Shown: positions 35,055 to 45,870 of the stretch, piece by piece
How the letters are laid out: every line of letters starts with the position of its first letter
How positions within the stretch are numbered: position 1 is the stretch's first letter
From: Cycas panzhihuaensis
Lineage: Eukaryota > Cycadophyta
Assembly (NCBI GenBank): GCA_023213395.1
Contig: CM041465.1
Span: forward strand, 166,477,741 to 166,541,740
Length of the DNA: 64,000 nt
Direction: 5' to 3'
Translations under genes and position numbers: made by a program
The notes under the pieces: model-generated
The model's input: the letters and a program-made list of their open reading frames with translations, nothing else
What the model was told of the DNA's origin: nothing
Database searches by the model: none

Positions 35055-35280
35055 TACAGTAAAGTCCCATCTAGTTTGTGGGCAATAAGTAGTATTTATT
35101 TGGCAATGAAGTCCCATCTAATTTGTGGGCATGTCATATAATCATGAAGTCCTATCCAGCTTGTGGGTGTTAGGTAGATATTTCATGACATTAGATGCCT
35201 AATCCTTTTAGGCAAGAAGTGTGAATAATGGTGTTTCGGTAGTATATGCCTAGTCCTTTTGGGTAGATTTGCTAGTAGGA
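35055..35280 (+). repeat. Second tandem repeat group, gypsy E 3' region
   Basis: Three units of about 40-43 bp with AAGTCCCATCTAGTTTGTGGGC (35064, 35107, 35147), then two units with GCCTAATCCTTTTAGGCA and GCCTAGTCCTTTTGGGTA (35188, 35249). Follows the first array directly. Confidence 0.8.
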
Positions 35281-37940
35281 AATTTGCTTGATCTTATTAT
35301 CATACAAATTTCATTTCATATTAGATCATAGAGTTGTGTTACCTCATCATCGATGTACTTCATTCAGTTCCTATCACCTTGACCAAAGTAACGACCACTT
35401 GTATCATTACCACCTCTCACCATCCTATCTCTTTTTTTGGAATAGGAGCTTCAGGTGTTAAGGGGCTAAATATTTCACCAAAACCTGGACTTTGGATTTA
35501 TATTTGACTTGTATTAGTAATTTTTGACATGTTTATACATAGTTTCATAGAAGATGATTGATGGATTTGTTTGATCATAAATTAGGCCATGTTTTGTTAA
35601 AGTGATGTATTTATTTTAATTAATGAAGTACGATGAATGATGATGTGACTTGTATTTTTATTACTATCCATTGATGAATTAAACTATAGCATCAAAGGTT
35701 TCTTTCATGATAAATTTAACCTCATGCTTCCTTTAAAATTTATTATTTTTGCTTTATTTTTAAGATTTCATCTAAATTTATTATTTGTTAACCTTTTGGG
35801 CTAGTATTTAATGATTTCCACCTCATTCTGGGATTATTTACTCATTGATGGATTTATTTTTATGATTTAATTTTTGTTTAATATTAAATTTTGGTGTTTT
35901 TTGTATCAATTTTTATCTCTACTATTATCACATTTTTGGCACTACCAAAAATGTGACTCGTCATATTTTTAGAGTAAAATCACGTTTTTGGTAAGCAAAA
36001 AATACGATCGGTCATGTTTTTACCTGCCATACATGTAAAACTCATCTAGTGTGCCAAAATTTTACATGCCATGGCCTAGATTTGGTGGAATTTGATCCTC
36101 TCGATGCCCAAAATTGATGTTGAGTCTTGTGTGATTATTTGAGAGAGAGTTAAGTGTGATTTTGCTTAGTTTTTATGTGGATTTATGAAGTTTTTTGAGG
36201 TTTTTTTAAGACTACTACTGTGAGACTAAAAGCTCGATTTTTTAAAAAACTTTTGGGTAAAATCTTGAAGGATTTTTTATGTTGTCTTGATGATGTTTGA
36301 CTGTTGATGGACTGAGCTTTAAACATTTACATTTTTATCAAGATTTTATGCCTTAAACTCCTTCCAATTTGGTAAGATCTTTCCTATTACATTACTAGTC
36401 TATTCCATAATACTTTGAAGGTGTTATTGGCTCAAAAAATCTCCCTTTCTTTAGAAGATTATTCTAGTGATCTCGTATTTATTTTAGACTCTAAAATATA
36501 TACTGAAATGCCATCCCTTTATGGGGTTCCTTAAGGGTAGACTAGGGTGGAGCATGGTCATCTCTCCACCACTCAACTAGATATCCCTTCCTACTCTTTT
36601 ATGGTAGTTTATATTTCAGTCAGTTTGTCGCTCTCTTTTGGTATTACTGGGCTATAGTTTAGTCTCTTTTGGTTGTTGTTCTCCTTCTTTGATTTACTTT
36701 AAAGGAAAGGGTATGGAAGAAAATTAATCAATTGAAAAAAAATAATCATTATGAGGCACTCATTACAATAGGAAAGAGTTTCTTTTCTCATAAGTTTATG
36801 GTTTATTGATTTTCACTTTCAAGTTGATTTCTTTAATTTTTTAAAAGGAAAATTGAGAATATTAAAAAGTAAAAATATCTCTAATTTTTCAATTTTGCAA
36901 ACGGTTCAAGGATCCTTTTAGAGCTCTTACTACTCCAATTGTGATAGAACTATTGAAACTAGTTTTTCATCTGAAAGTTGTGGCTTAGATTTATGGTTTT
37001 CTTGTCATATCATAGGTCTAAAAATCATTAGAAAACAACAATAGTATCTTTTGAAAATCTCTTTTCTTTTGCATCATTCATCATCTTTTTCTAAAAAGAT
37101 ACTTGCATGCCTGAAAGATGAGATATGTTGACTAGTTTTGCATGTTATTAATCTCTTTGAAAAACTTTCACAAAGATCATATAATATGTTTCAAATTGTG
37201 ATAGCATCATTCTCTTTTGAAATGAAGTGTGCATATTGCATATAGGAAGATCATTGTATAACTGCATATGCATCTTTCATTTAAAAAAGAAAAAGAAAAA
37301 AAACATAAAACATAAAAGAGCTAGTACACATCTTCTCTAGTTTGTTTAATCTTGATTGCTTAAAAAAAAAAAGACAAAAACTTATATGCATCTTTTCTAG
37401 TTTGTTTATATATATATATATATATATATAAGTTTGATCTTTTAATCTCGTTGATTGCTTAGATTTGTCTTACTTTTCTTGGCTTTATTTCTTGGTTGAA
37501 ATTATATCAAGATCAAACAACAACAACAACAACAAAAAATGAAAAGAAAATCAAGAACAAAACCTAAAGGAAGGTAACATGACCATAAATACCAAAAAAA
37601 AGAAAAGAAAACAAAGTGAACATAAACCAAAACAAAAGACAAACAACTAAAATAAGATAAATCACTTTTCCATTGGCTTACCCTCTCTTACATCTAATTA
37701 TAACTCAAAAGGTTGAAAGGATTACACGAGAGGACTCCCTAGGAAGGACATTGAGGATATTATTAATGTGACTTCAAACTTAAAACTCCTTCATTAAGTC
37801 ATGTAGGTTAGTGGATTTTACTAGCCCATTCCATATCCATGACTTTTATCATATTCATTTACACCTTGGTTAGATGGCACTACTAGGTGAAGACTCCTTC
37901 TCAAGAGTTAGGCAAAGATGGTCCCTTAAGTCCTCTTAAA
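35281..37940 (+). other. Non-coding AT-rich end of gypsy E, possible 3' LTR
   Basis: About 2.6 kb without coding frames. Includes A-rich runs, a (TA)n microsatellite at 37407-37431 and a CAA run at about 37516-37535. By position it may hold the 3' LTR of gypsy E, but its 5' partner is missing, so this cannot be shown here. Confidence 0.35.
37407..37431. repeat. (TA)n microsatellite
   Basis: About 12 perfect TA dinucleotides. Confidence 0.9.
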
Positions 37941-40390
37941 CTTCATATCTCCTAATTTTAACCAAAACAAGAATCAAGAGATATTTAATTTAGGTTCTCT
38001 CAAGAGTTCCCACACTAGTCTATTTCTTAAAATTTAAGTTAGATATATGTCAATACTTTGTGGACTTCAAAACCTTTTTGGAGAAGTAAAATGACCACAA
38101 AATACTTTCCCTAAGATTAAATAATGGAGGAGGGTTTATTTCTAATGAGTTTAATGTCTATTGTACTTACCATGGCATTAGAAGATAATATACAAACCTC
38201 TACACATCATAATAGAATGGGGTAGTTGAACGTAAGAATTGCACCATAGTTGAAATGGCTAGGTGCATGATTAAGGATAAGAAATTAGGATACGAACTTT
38301 GGGTAGATGTCCATACTGTAATATATTTCCTAAATAGATGTACTACCAAATCCCTTATGTGTATGACACCAGAAGAAGCATGGACATGTCATAAATCTAG
38401 CATTTACTACTTGAGAGTATTTAGATGCCTAGCTTTTTCCCACATGCTAAAATAGAAAAGGACTAAACTTGATGATAAGAGTACAAAATATATATTTATT
38501 GGATATAGTGATGTGTTAAAATCCTATAAGGTATATGATCTAAAGGAAAAGAAGGTTATTAATAACTGGGATGTTATATTCAAGGAATATGACTTTTATC
38601 AACTAATTTTGACTAAGATAAAGGCAAGAATATTGTGATTAACTTTGATTTATCTCCTAGGTCCACACATATTCCACCTAGACTAGACCTAAGGCCAAAT
38701 GATAAGGGAACCTCCACTTAATTTAAAAGGTTTCCTAAATGGGTCCAAAGAGGCCATGACTTACATAATATATTAGACAATAATTTTGAAAGGAGATCCA
38801 CTTATTCAAGTTAAGTTAACTTTTCCCTCATAAGTCAAGTGATGGAAGCCAATGAGCCTCACACTTTTGAAGAGGCAAATATTCATGATAATTAGAGAAA
38901 TGCTATGGAAGATGAGTATATCTCTATAGTGAAGAATGATACATGGGAACTTGTTGATCTTCCTCCCAATAAGATAACTATTAGGACAAAATGGGTCTAT
39001 AAGACCAAGTTTAGATCTGACAAGTCAATTGATAAATATAAGGCTAGACTTATTACCAAGGGCTATCCACAAAGAGAAGGCATAGACTATAATAAAACCT
39101 TTGCTCCTATTACTCAATTGGAGACTATTTAAATGATATTAAGTCTAGCAGCCTAAAAAGTTTGAGATGTTCACCAAATAAACATCAAAAGTGTCTTTCT
39201 CAATGGCTATATTGAAGAAGAAACATAAGTTCAATAACCAAAAGGTTTTAAAGTTAGGAGGAAAGAGAATAAAGTGTATAAACTTTAAAAATACCATTAT
39301 GGTTTGAAATAAGCACCTACAACATCGTACTCTAGGAGAGATAAATATTTTAGAGATCAAGGATTTAAAAGAACCCAATCAAATCCAAACTTATATATCA
39401 AAATTAACGGTGGCTCTCTATTGATTATGAGACTCTATGTTGATGTTTTGGTCTACATAGAAAATAACTCCCATCTTTCCCAAAAGTTGAAGAAGGATAT
39501 ATGCAAGGAGTTTGAAATAACATAATTTGGGCTAATGCATTACTTTTTAGGATTAGAAGTATGGAAATATGGTGATGTCATCTTTATTTCCTAAAGAAAA
39601 TATACCTTGGGCTTACTCCAAAAGTTTAAGATGAGTGACTGCAAAGTTTTGGCCATACCAACAAAAGTTAGAATCAAATTATCTAAAATTGATGATTCTG
39701 CCCTTATTGATCTTACACTGTACAGATAATTGACTGGAAGCCTAATTTATTTGACATCAATACGACTAGATATTATATATATAGTTAGTGTTGTGTCAAG
39801 GTTTATGTAAGATCCCAAAACTATACATTAGCAAGTGACTAAATGAATTCTAAGGTATCTAAAAGATACTATAGATTATGGATTATATTATAAACCTTTA
39901 TCAAATTTCTGGTTGATTAGGTATACAGATTCAAATTAGGTAAGTGATATTGATAATAGAAAATCTACATTTGGATACACTTTCAGTTTGGGTTTGACCT
40001 CTATAGCGTGGAGTACTAAAAAGTAGAATACTATCTCCCTATCTAAAGCTGAAGCAGAATATAAGGCAACAGTGTCAAGTGTATGTGAAATGGTTTGGCT
40101 ACATTGTTTACTTTAGAATCTCCAAATGAAATAAGATGATCCTACTAAAATATGGTGGGATAATCTGAGTACTATCCAGATGACACGCAACCTAGTATTC
40201 CATGGAAGGACTAAATACATTAAGACATAATATCACTTTATACAGGAACTTGTTCAAGCAAGAGAACTTGAATTAGTCTATTATAGCATAGAAGACTAGA
40301 TAACAAACATATTTACAAAGGCACTTGGAAAACTTAAACTTCACAAATTCAGAGATAAGCTTAGAGTTATACAAAATGATAATTATGGAG
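37941..40390 (+). pseudogene. Copia D integrase, reverse transcriptase and RNase H
   Basis: Integrase: TLVYFLKFKLDICQYFVDFK, LRLNNGGGFISNEFN (expected R-SDNGGEF, Asp now Asn), then frame 38255-38455 (ARCMIKDKKLGYELWVDVHT, FLNRCTTKSL, TPEEAW). RT: frame 38905-39132 (YISIVKNDTWELVDLPPNK, KWVYKTKF, GYPQREGIDYNKTFAPI). The rest is broken but collinear, ending in RNase H and KLKLHKFRDKLRV near 40.35 kb. The purine run GGAGGAGAACG sits just before the 3' LTR. Confidence 0.88.
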
Positions 40391-40395
40391 GAGAA

Positions 40396-40687
40396 CGTTG
40401 GAGTTAATATTTATTTCTTCCTAATTAAGTTTACACAATGATTAATAATACTGTCAGACTGCCACACTTGACTCCAATTATTCAAGCCAATAGATTTTTT
40501 TTTTATTATTATTTTTTTAATTTTAAAAGTATTGGTTGATGGAAGGTTACCTCCTAACATCCTAATTATAAATAAGAGGTCTTTAACCTAAAGGTGTTTT
40601 TGAACTTGGCCTTTATTTCAGATATTTATTAATATTTTTCATTATAGTAACCTTATAGTCATTATGCTCTATCCCCACTATCCTTTA
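40396..40687 (+). repeat. Copia D 3' LTR
   Basis: About 292 bp, partner of 22745-23037. Followed directly by ATAAC (40688-40692), identical to the five bases left of the 5' LTR. Confidence 0.9.
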
Positions 40688-40692
40688 ATAAC

Positions 40693-41330
40693 CTCAAAGT
40701 CATTCTTACTAAAAACAATATAGCAAAAAAGATCAAAGCTTTACCTACACTGGAAAAGAATTTAGGATTTCTTACCTCAAGTTAAATGGTGAGTCTTAGT
40801 ATTTTATAAACAATCCACTTCATGACATGAACTAGGGACCCTTATAAAACAGTATATCCTTATCACTAGAACTCTTAAAAATAACCATGAAAAAGTCCTA
40901 ATCCATACTACAAATAATGAAGACCACTCCCCTATAATAATCTTTAATTGATCTAATAAATCTTATGAAATATCTATATCCACATAAATCTAGGTAAATG
41001 ATGTAACCTTATAAAGAGATGTAGTTTTTAGGGTCTTCAGATATCATCCTAAGGACAAACCAATAACCTCAATGTCATTCTCACTTAAAAAATATAACCA
41101 AAAAAATCAAAGGTTTACCTACACTAGAATAAAATTTGGTGTTTACTACCTCAAGTTAAATGATGAGTCTTAGCATTTTATAAGCAACCCATTCCATGCC
41201 ATGAACTAGGAACCCTTATAAAAAATGATATCCCTATCACTAAAACTTTTAAAAATAAGCATAAAAAATCCTCAATGCATGTTGCAAATTTTAGGTTATT
41301 AAAGAATTAGTAGTACCTAGTTGGATTAAA
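40693..41330 (-). pseudogene. LINE (L1-type) ORF1 fragment, partly duplicated, right of copia D
   Basis: The minus strand carries the DUF4283-type ORF1 core twice. Unit b (41330-40926) reads RDIIFYKGS-FMAWNGLLIK ... FTWIYVDIDIS-DLLDQLKI. Unit a begins at 40925 with DKDILFYKGP-FMS-SGLF and FNLR-EILNSFPV-VKL and continues across copia D at 22744 with its own IYVDMDIS. The two about 0.38-kb units are clearly alike at DNA level. A normal ORF1 has this core once, so this is a tandem duplication or a junction of two LINE copies. Confidence 0.75.
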
Positions 41331-41499
41331 TCTATAAATATGAGCCCCTTGGTTATAACTAAAGATTGAAAAACTTACAAATGAGACAACCCTCATCTAG
41401 TGATCTAAAGTCTTTAGATAAAAAACTTGAATTAAACTCTAGATGGGATTTGTGCTCTTTGCATTCAACATAGGAACCCCACTTGAAGGTTCATTCTTC

Positions 41500-42766
41500 C
41501 TTTGCCCTATGAGAGAAATGAATAGTATGAGAAGTTATGTGAGAACTAGGAACTACCCTCCATGATAAAGGATGAACCTATAACAACCAAGACCTAAACT
41601 AGATAAATCTGCTTCACTCTACTTCCCCTTGAGATTACTCCTACTAATGATAAAAACTTAGTAAGCCATCTTATAAGTTTCTTTTCTACTATGTTAATTA
41701 TACACTCCTATATTTTGGTTAATGAGGCACTAAATCCAAATACAATCCATAAGAATTTAAAGATTTCTACCACTTTTATCCATGCCCATTCATATTATTC
41801 ATGTCAGGCCAATCTATTATTAGGAGATTAAAGATAGTAAGAAAAATTTATCCATTGAATTTTAGAGATAAAGGCTAAAAAATATGCATCCACAACTTTC
41901 CAATTATACTTTAACTAATACCTCTTTGGCTCAAATTATGAGAACAAAGTTATTTATGAAATGGCCATAAATTAGTTATTTACTTAAGTTAAGTAAGGCA
42001 CTTCTTTTAATGAAGCCCCTATTATTACCATCTTAGAGCAAATAACCCAATGAATTTATTACTAGTACAAATAAGGATTGAGCTAATGGACATCCTTACT
42101 TGATCAATAATTTCAATTAGGTTGGTGACTGTTCTATTTAGTGAAATTCTAACTATAGTAAATAATATCTATACTATAAGCTTAAATTGATTCCCAAATC
42201 TTAATGCTACTAGTATAGAGATGATGAATTTCTATTCCACATAGCTATATACTTTTAAAAAATTAATAATTATAAATAATGTATCTTGTTAAGAAGTCCA
42301 AGCTAATTCTATTCCTTCCAACATAATTATCAAGTTATCTAGAATATATCCCTCCATGATAAACCTTATTTGTTTAGTTTTCATCATCTCTAAGAGAATG
42401 TGACTCACTCATCTAGCTAGTACTTTGGCTAAAATATTATATAAAATATTACTTAGGATGATGGATCTCCAATTTATGATTATCTTAGGGTCACCTCCTT
42501 GAAATCAACTTAATGCCACCTTAATTTATTTTTCTTCGTAATGTCTCAACTTGGAAGGCTTCCTAATAAACTTTGAGTAAAAGTATATCTTTCACAACTC
42601 ATATTACTTTGTAAAATTTATATGGGAACCCATTAATCCCATGGGATTTCTCATTATACATTTCTTGTAAGGCACCTTCCAATTCTTTCAAGCTAAGAGA
42701 AATATCACAACTATTTCTCTAAGATTGAAAAATTTTATTTATGATTGACTATATATTTATTTAAGG
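41500..42766 (-). pseudogene. LINE (L1-type) reverse transcriptase
   Basis: Minus strand: LKELEGALQEM (42710-42680), NEKSHGINGFPYKFYKV (expected K(S/A)PG-DGFP--F). Then WRSIILSNILYNILAKVLAR, MKTKQIRFIMEGYILDN (expected QTGF--GR-I-DN), GCPLAQSLFVLVINSLG (expected QGCPLSP-LF) at about 42095-42045. INNFVLI stands where the FADD catalytic box is expected, both Asp now Asn. KKLIRWLTKFLSLVGVI (about 41660-41600) matches the thumb after RT. It is cut at 42766 by copia B and continues at 53430. Reverse transcribes LINE RNA at the target site; this copy is dead. Confidence 0.85.
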
Positions 42767-43010
42767 TAAAGGAATGATGGATCTAGGAAATAAATCACTC
42801 ACATAAATACAATGGCAATGGGGAATAAAGAAGAGATAAAAATAAGATACAGGAGTAAATCTTGGATGTGAGAATGAATAATTACTTCGTCCTTGAGATT
42901 TTACCTTTTATTATTGAGGGTGAGCATTGGGGTTAGGATTTTCCCACCTAATGACACGAACCTAAAATTACATCCAAATGTACATAAAGTATATTTTACT
43001 AAGAGACTAA
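42767..43010 (-). repeat. Copia B 3' LTR, outer part
   Basis: Left 244 bp of the LTR. Interrupted after AAGAGACTAA by the 3.08-kb gag-only element; the rest of the LTR is at 46096-46163. The first two bases are TA where TG is expected. Confidence 0.93.
43006..43010. other. Target-site duplication ACTAA, left copy
   Basis: Identical to 46091-46095. The intact LTRs of copia A and the right LTR of copia B have ACTAA only once at this point, so the duplication comes from the insertion. Confidence 0.97.
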
Positions 43011-43230
43011 TGTTGGAATATTAATGCACATTTGTTTTGTCCCATATGCACATGGGTCCTACTCTCTCCATCATGACATGTATTATAAATACACAACATT
43101 GTGTATCATATTGAATATGTTGAAATGATGTTTTGTTAATAAAATAGAGGTACCTTAAGAGTCACGTTCGATCCTATGGAGGTATTCTATTCTATTTACT
43201 AATATCTTATTATAGGTCTATTTTCCAACA
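43011..43230 (+). repeat. 5' LTR of gag-only element
   Basis: 220 bp, TG...CA, terminal inverted repeat TGTTGGAA/TTCCAACA. Contains TATTATAAATACACAACA, a good TATA box (about 43080-43097) followed by a possible transcription start. Confidence 0.95.
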
Positions 43231-43245
43231 TGGTGTCAAAATGCC
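43231..43245 (+). promoter_or_regulatory. Primer binding site of gag-only element
   Basis: TGGTGTCAAAATGCC directly abuts the LTR; it matches the copia initiator-Met site TGGTATCAGAGCC at most positions. Confidence 0.8.
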
Positions 43246-44692
43246 TAAGTTGATAGAGGTGTTTTTGTTCAGTTTTGGAGCATTGATTTGGGAGGTGCCA
43301 TCAAGGGTGGAAAGCATATTCAAGAGAATAAACATTGAAATTTCTAAAAAGCAATAGCAAAATTGAGACGAAATACTTCATTATATACATTTTGAGTGGT
43401 TGAACTATAGATTTTGGGCTTAAAGTATCAAAATTATAGCAAAATTAATTTCAGCCTATTTTTTTTATCGCCGTATTTTTTTGGAATAGATTTGCAACCT
43501 CAACTTCAAAGAGCCATAACTTTGGCTACAAGTATCCAAATGACCTCAATTTTTTTTTTATTCTATGCATTTTTTAATTTAATTTCTAATGGAAGTGGTT
43601 TAAGATTCATCAAAGTTTAGAGTGAAAAGTTATTAGTAGTTTATTAAAAGGTACTATTATAGTCCCTAGAAACCCTAATTATGAAATTCTTAAAAGGGGC
43701 ATAACTTTTGATCTAGATATCAGAATTCAATTTCATCTAAATCATTAGAATAATGTTTTAGAGGCCATCATTTCCATCTATATTTTATGTATTTTTTATT
43801 TATATTTTATTTTTCAAAAATAAGTTTTTTGGGAATTTAAAGGTTTCATATTAATATGGTGACATGAATAAGGCAATGGTAATGAGGTAACTGTTTGAGG
43901 CTCTCTTATATATGTTGTGCATGAGAGAGTATTGTTATAATGTGAGATGATATTAAGTCATGTTAATGTGAATGTATTTGGCACTCTATTAGTGATTTGA
44001 GATGTATGATGTTGGTTGTTTAATGGTAATTTGAGTGCTTTCTTATATGTATTCATATGATAGAGCTATTGTGATGATGACATAGTATGGTAATGAAGCG
44101 ATAGTGCATGTGTTTGTATGAATAAGTTGGATAGCATATGGCAACTTAGTGCTTCTTAGAATGTGATTTACTTGAAGGAGCTTTGTGGGCATGATAAGGT
44201 AAATTTGAGGATAAGAAAATTGATGATTTGAGGCAATGAGGTGCTTGTTGCATGTGAATTTACATGACAAGATTGTACATTTATTAGGAATGTTAAGGGC
44301 AAAATTAGGGTTATTTTGGTGATGTTCTTTCAATTAACTAAATGCAAAGAAGGATGAGTTTCTTGAAGTTACTTGAGTTGCAAGGAAACAAACTTTATTG
44401 AGTGGTGTTGTGGCATGAGTTATATTTTGGGCAATTAAGTAAAGTATGATGTGTCTTGGCAATTTAATAGTGATGTGAGGTATGTATGATTTCTATGAGA
44501 TGTATGTGGTATACGCTTTGATTCTATGGTGAAGTAAGTATTTCTTTGTATATGACTATTTGGTAATATGTGAGATGCATAAGGCAATAATGTGATGATG
44601 AAGTTTGTAATATGAGGGACATGAGACATGAGCAAGTTTGTTGAGATTGATGGGTGAATTTATTAATTGAAAAATGGACGTGGTATTAGAAA
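43246..44692 (+). other. Leader of gag-only element
   Basis: About 1.45 kb of AT-rich leader. From 43870 to 44650 the plus strand is rich in G and T with recurring GTGATGA/TAATGTGAG/GGTAATGAG motifs that look like faint degenerate repeats. No coding frame before 44693 on this strand; the minus-strand frames here look random. Confidence 0.5.
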
Positions 44693-45526
44693 ATGACATT
44701 TACAATCATGGAGGATAATGATATGGTTATGTATGTTCCTAAAATAAATGAATACTACCTAAGGGATTCATTTCTTATAGTACCTAAGTGTAATGGTGAA
44801 GACTACTTCTTTTGGACAATTAAAATGAGATGTTTATTTATAGCTAGAGGTTTGTGGAAGATTGTTACTGATGAATATGATATCCCTAAGGATGAAGAAG
44901 AAAAGGAAATACTTAAGAAGAAAGATAGAAAGGCATTCATTATGATTCGTGCTACATTCAACAAGACTAATCTTCCTTTCGAATACCATTTTCTCATTCT
45001 TATGATTCTACATGCAAGTACTGCTAAAGAAGCTTGGAATTTTCTAAGGGAAGTATTTAAACAAACTCCTGAAGAGATACAAAAAATGATTAAAAAGGTA
45101 ATTAAAGTCAATTATGGTTATGGTATAGGTACAATGAATGAAGAAAATATCATCAACACTGATGAAATGGCATGTCAATATGAAGAATGTATGAGTACTA
45201 ATAACATTTCTACTGAATATAAAGAAACGATGGTTGAATGTATTGATAAGACTACAATTACTGATGAAGACATTAAAAATGATGAGTTTATAAAGGTTTA
45301 TATAGATGACACCATGATTTCAAGAGAAATTGAATATGAATCTGATGGTCCTATAAAGGATGAGTCCTATGTTGATGATATTCCTACTTTAAGTATTGAT
45401 TCAAGTTTGAATGATGTTCCTTCTTTGAACATAAATTCAAGTTTAAAGAATATGCAAGTTGATCAAGACTCCACTCCTAAGGTTGAAGAAATCACTATTG
45501 TACATGGTGATCAAGAACTTATATAG
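44693..45526 (+). CDS. Gag-like protein of non-autonomous LTR element
   Basis: 277 codons, uninterrupted, ATG at 44693; a second ATG six codons on (MEDNDMVMYVP) may be the real start. FLIVPKCNGEDYFFWTIKMR then LFIARGLWKIV (about 27-58) is the DUF4219/UBN2 opening of copia gag. STAKEAWNFLREVFKQTPEE (about 107-126) is the conserved 'A-EAW--L---F' block. No zinc knuckle follows. From about 150 on the protein is acidic, with short repeats (DIPTLSIDSSLN, DVPSLNINSSLK). The frame continues after the TAG at 45524 for about 106 codons with two further stops (about 45588 and 45752), ending TGA near 45848. That tail holds three tandem 17-18-residue units of type HHYKIEDKNQDEDII. Gag coats the RNA; whether this one still works is unknown. 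Confidence 0.85.
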   Translation: MTFTIMEDNDMVMYVPKINEYYLRDSFLIVPKCNGEDYFFWTIKMRCLFIARGLWKIVTDEYDIPKDEEEKEILKKKDRKAFIMIRATFNKTNLPFEYHFLILMILHASTAKEAWNFLREVFKQTPEEIQKMIKKVIKVNYGYGIGTMNEENIINTDEMACQYEECMSTNNISTEYKETMVECIDKTTITDEDIKNDEFIKVYIDDTMISREIEYESDGPIKDESYVDDIPTLSIDSSLNDVPSLNINSSLKNMQVDQDSTPKVEEITIVHGDQELI

Positions 45527-45849
45527 GACACTAATGACAAGCAAGTTGTGTTTGAGGATAGTTACTTACAGGATCTTCATCAAAATTAGACTAGACCAAC
45601 CATAATGAAGAATCAAGATTTGCACTTGCTAGAGCTTCTACATCAACATCATCACTACAAGATTGAAGATGGAAATCAAGATAAGGATATCATCTTACAA
45701 AGGCATCAGTACAGAATTGAAGACAAAAATCAAGATGAAGACATCATTATGTAGCAAAGACATCACTACAAGATTGAAGACAAGGATCAAGTTAAAGACA
45801 TCATTCTCAAGACATTTCTAAGGACAAAGCATTGTAAATACAAATGACC
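45527..45849 (+). pseudogene. Former C-terminal repeat domain of the gag-like protein
   Basis: Same frame as the 277-codon ORF beyond its TAG stop. Units: HHYKIEDGNQDKDIILQR, HQYRIEDKNQDEDIIM-QR, HHYKIEDKDQVKDIIL. About 54-bp DNA repeats, charged and likely helical. It ends 12 bases before the polypurine tract. Confidence 0.7.
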
Positions 45850-45870
45850 CAAATACACATTAAGGAGGAG

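Larger units (their letters stand above)
26001..37940 (+). mobile_element. Tat-like Ty3/gypsy element E, plus strand, nested in copia D
   Basis: Ordered left to right: Ser-rich linker (26.0-27.05 kb), RT (27.1-27.84), RNase H (27.96-28.4), integrase (28.56-29.72), separate archaeal-type RNase H frame (30.78-31.20), antisense ORF P2 (33.88-32.09, minus strand), tandem arrays (33.96-35.28), then 2.6 kb of non-coding AT-rich sequence that may include its 3' LTR. Gag, protease and 5' LTR are missing. Same family as gypsy C by RT and integrase blocks. Ends and target duplication not resolved. Confidence 0.7.
22745..40687 (+). mobile_element. Ty1/copia element D, plus strand, with about 12 kb of gypsy E inside
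   Basis: Two about 292-bp LTRs (22745-23037, 40396-40687) in direct orientation, flanked by the perfect 5-bp duplication ATAAC (22740-22744, 40688-40692). Host LINE text runs in one order across the element, proving the two ends belong together. Contents: primer site, long leader, gag (25.38-26.0 kb), gypsy E material (26.0-37.94 kb), then copia integrase, RT and RNase H (37.94-40.39 kb). Gag C-terminus, protease and the start of integrase are missing, so a deletion accompanied or followed the gypsy insertion. Confidence 0.93.

Noticed and set aside
44803-45111. 102-residue minus-strand frame
   Set aside because: Shadow of the gag-like ORF 44693-45526.
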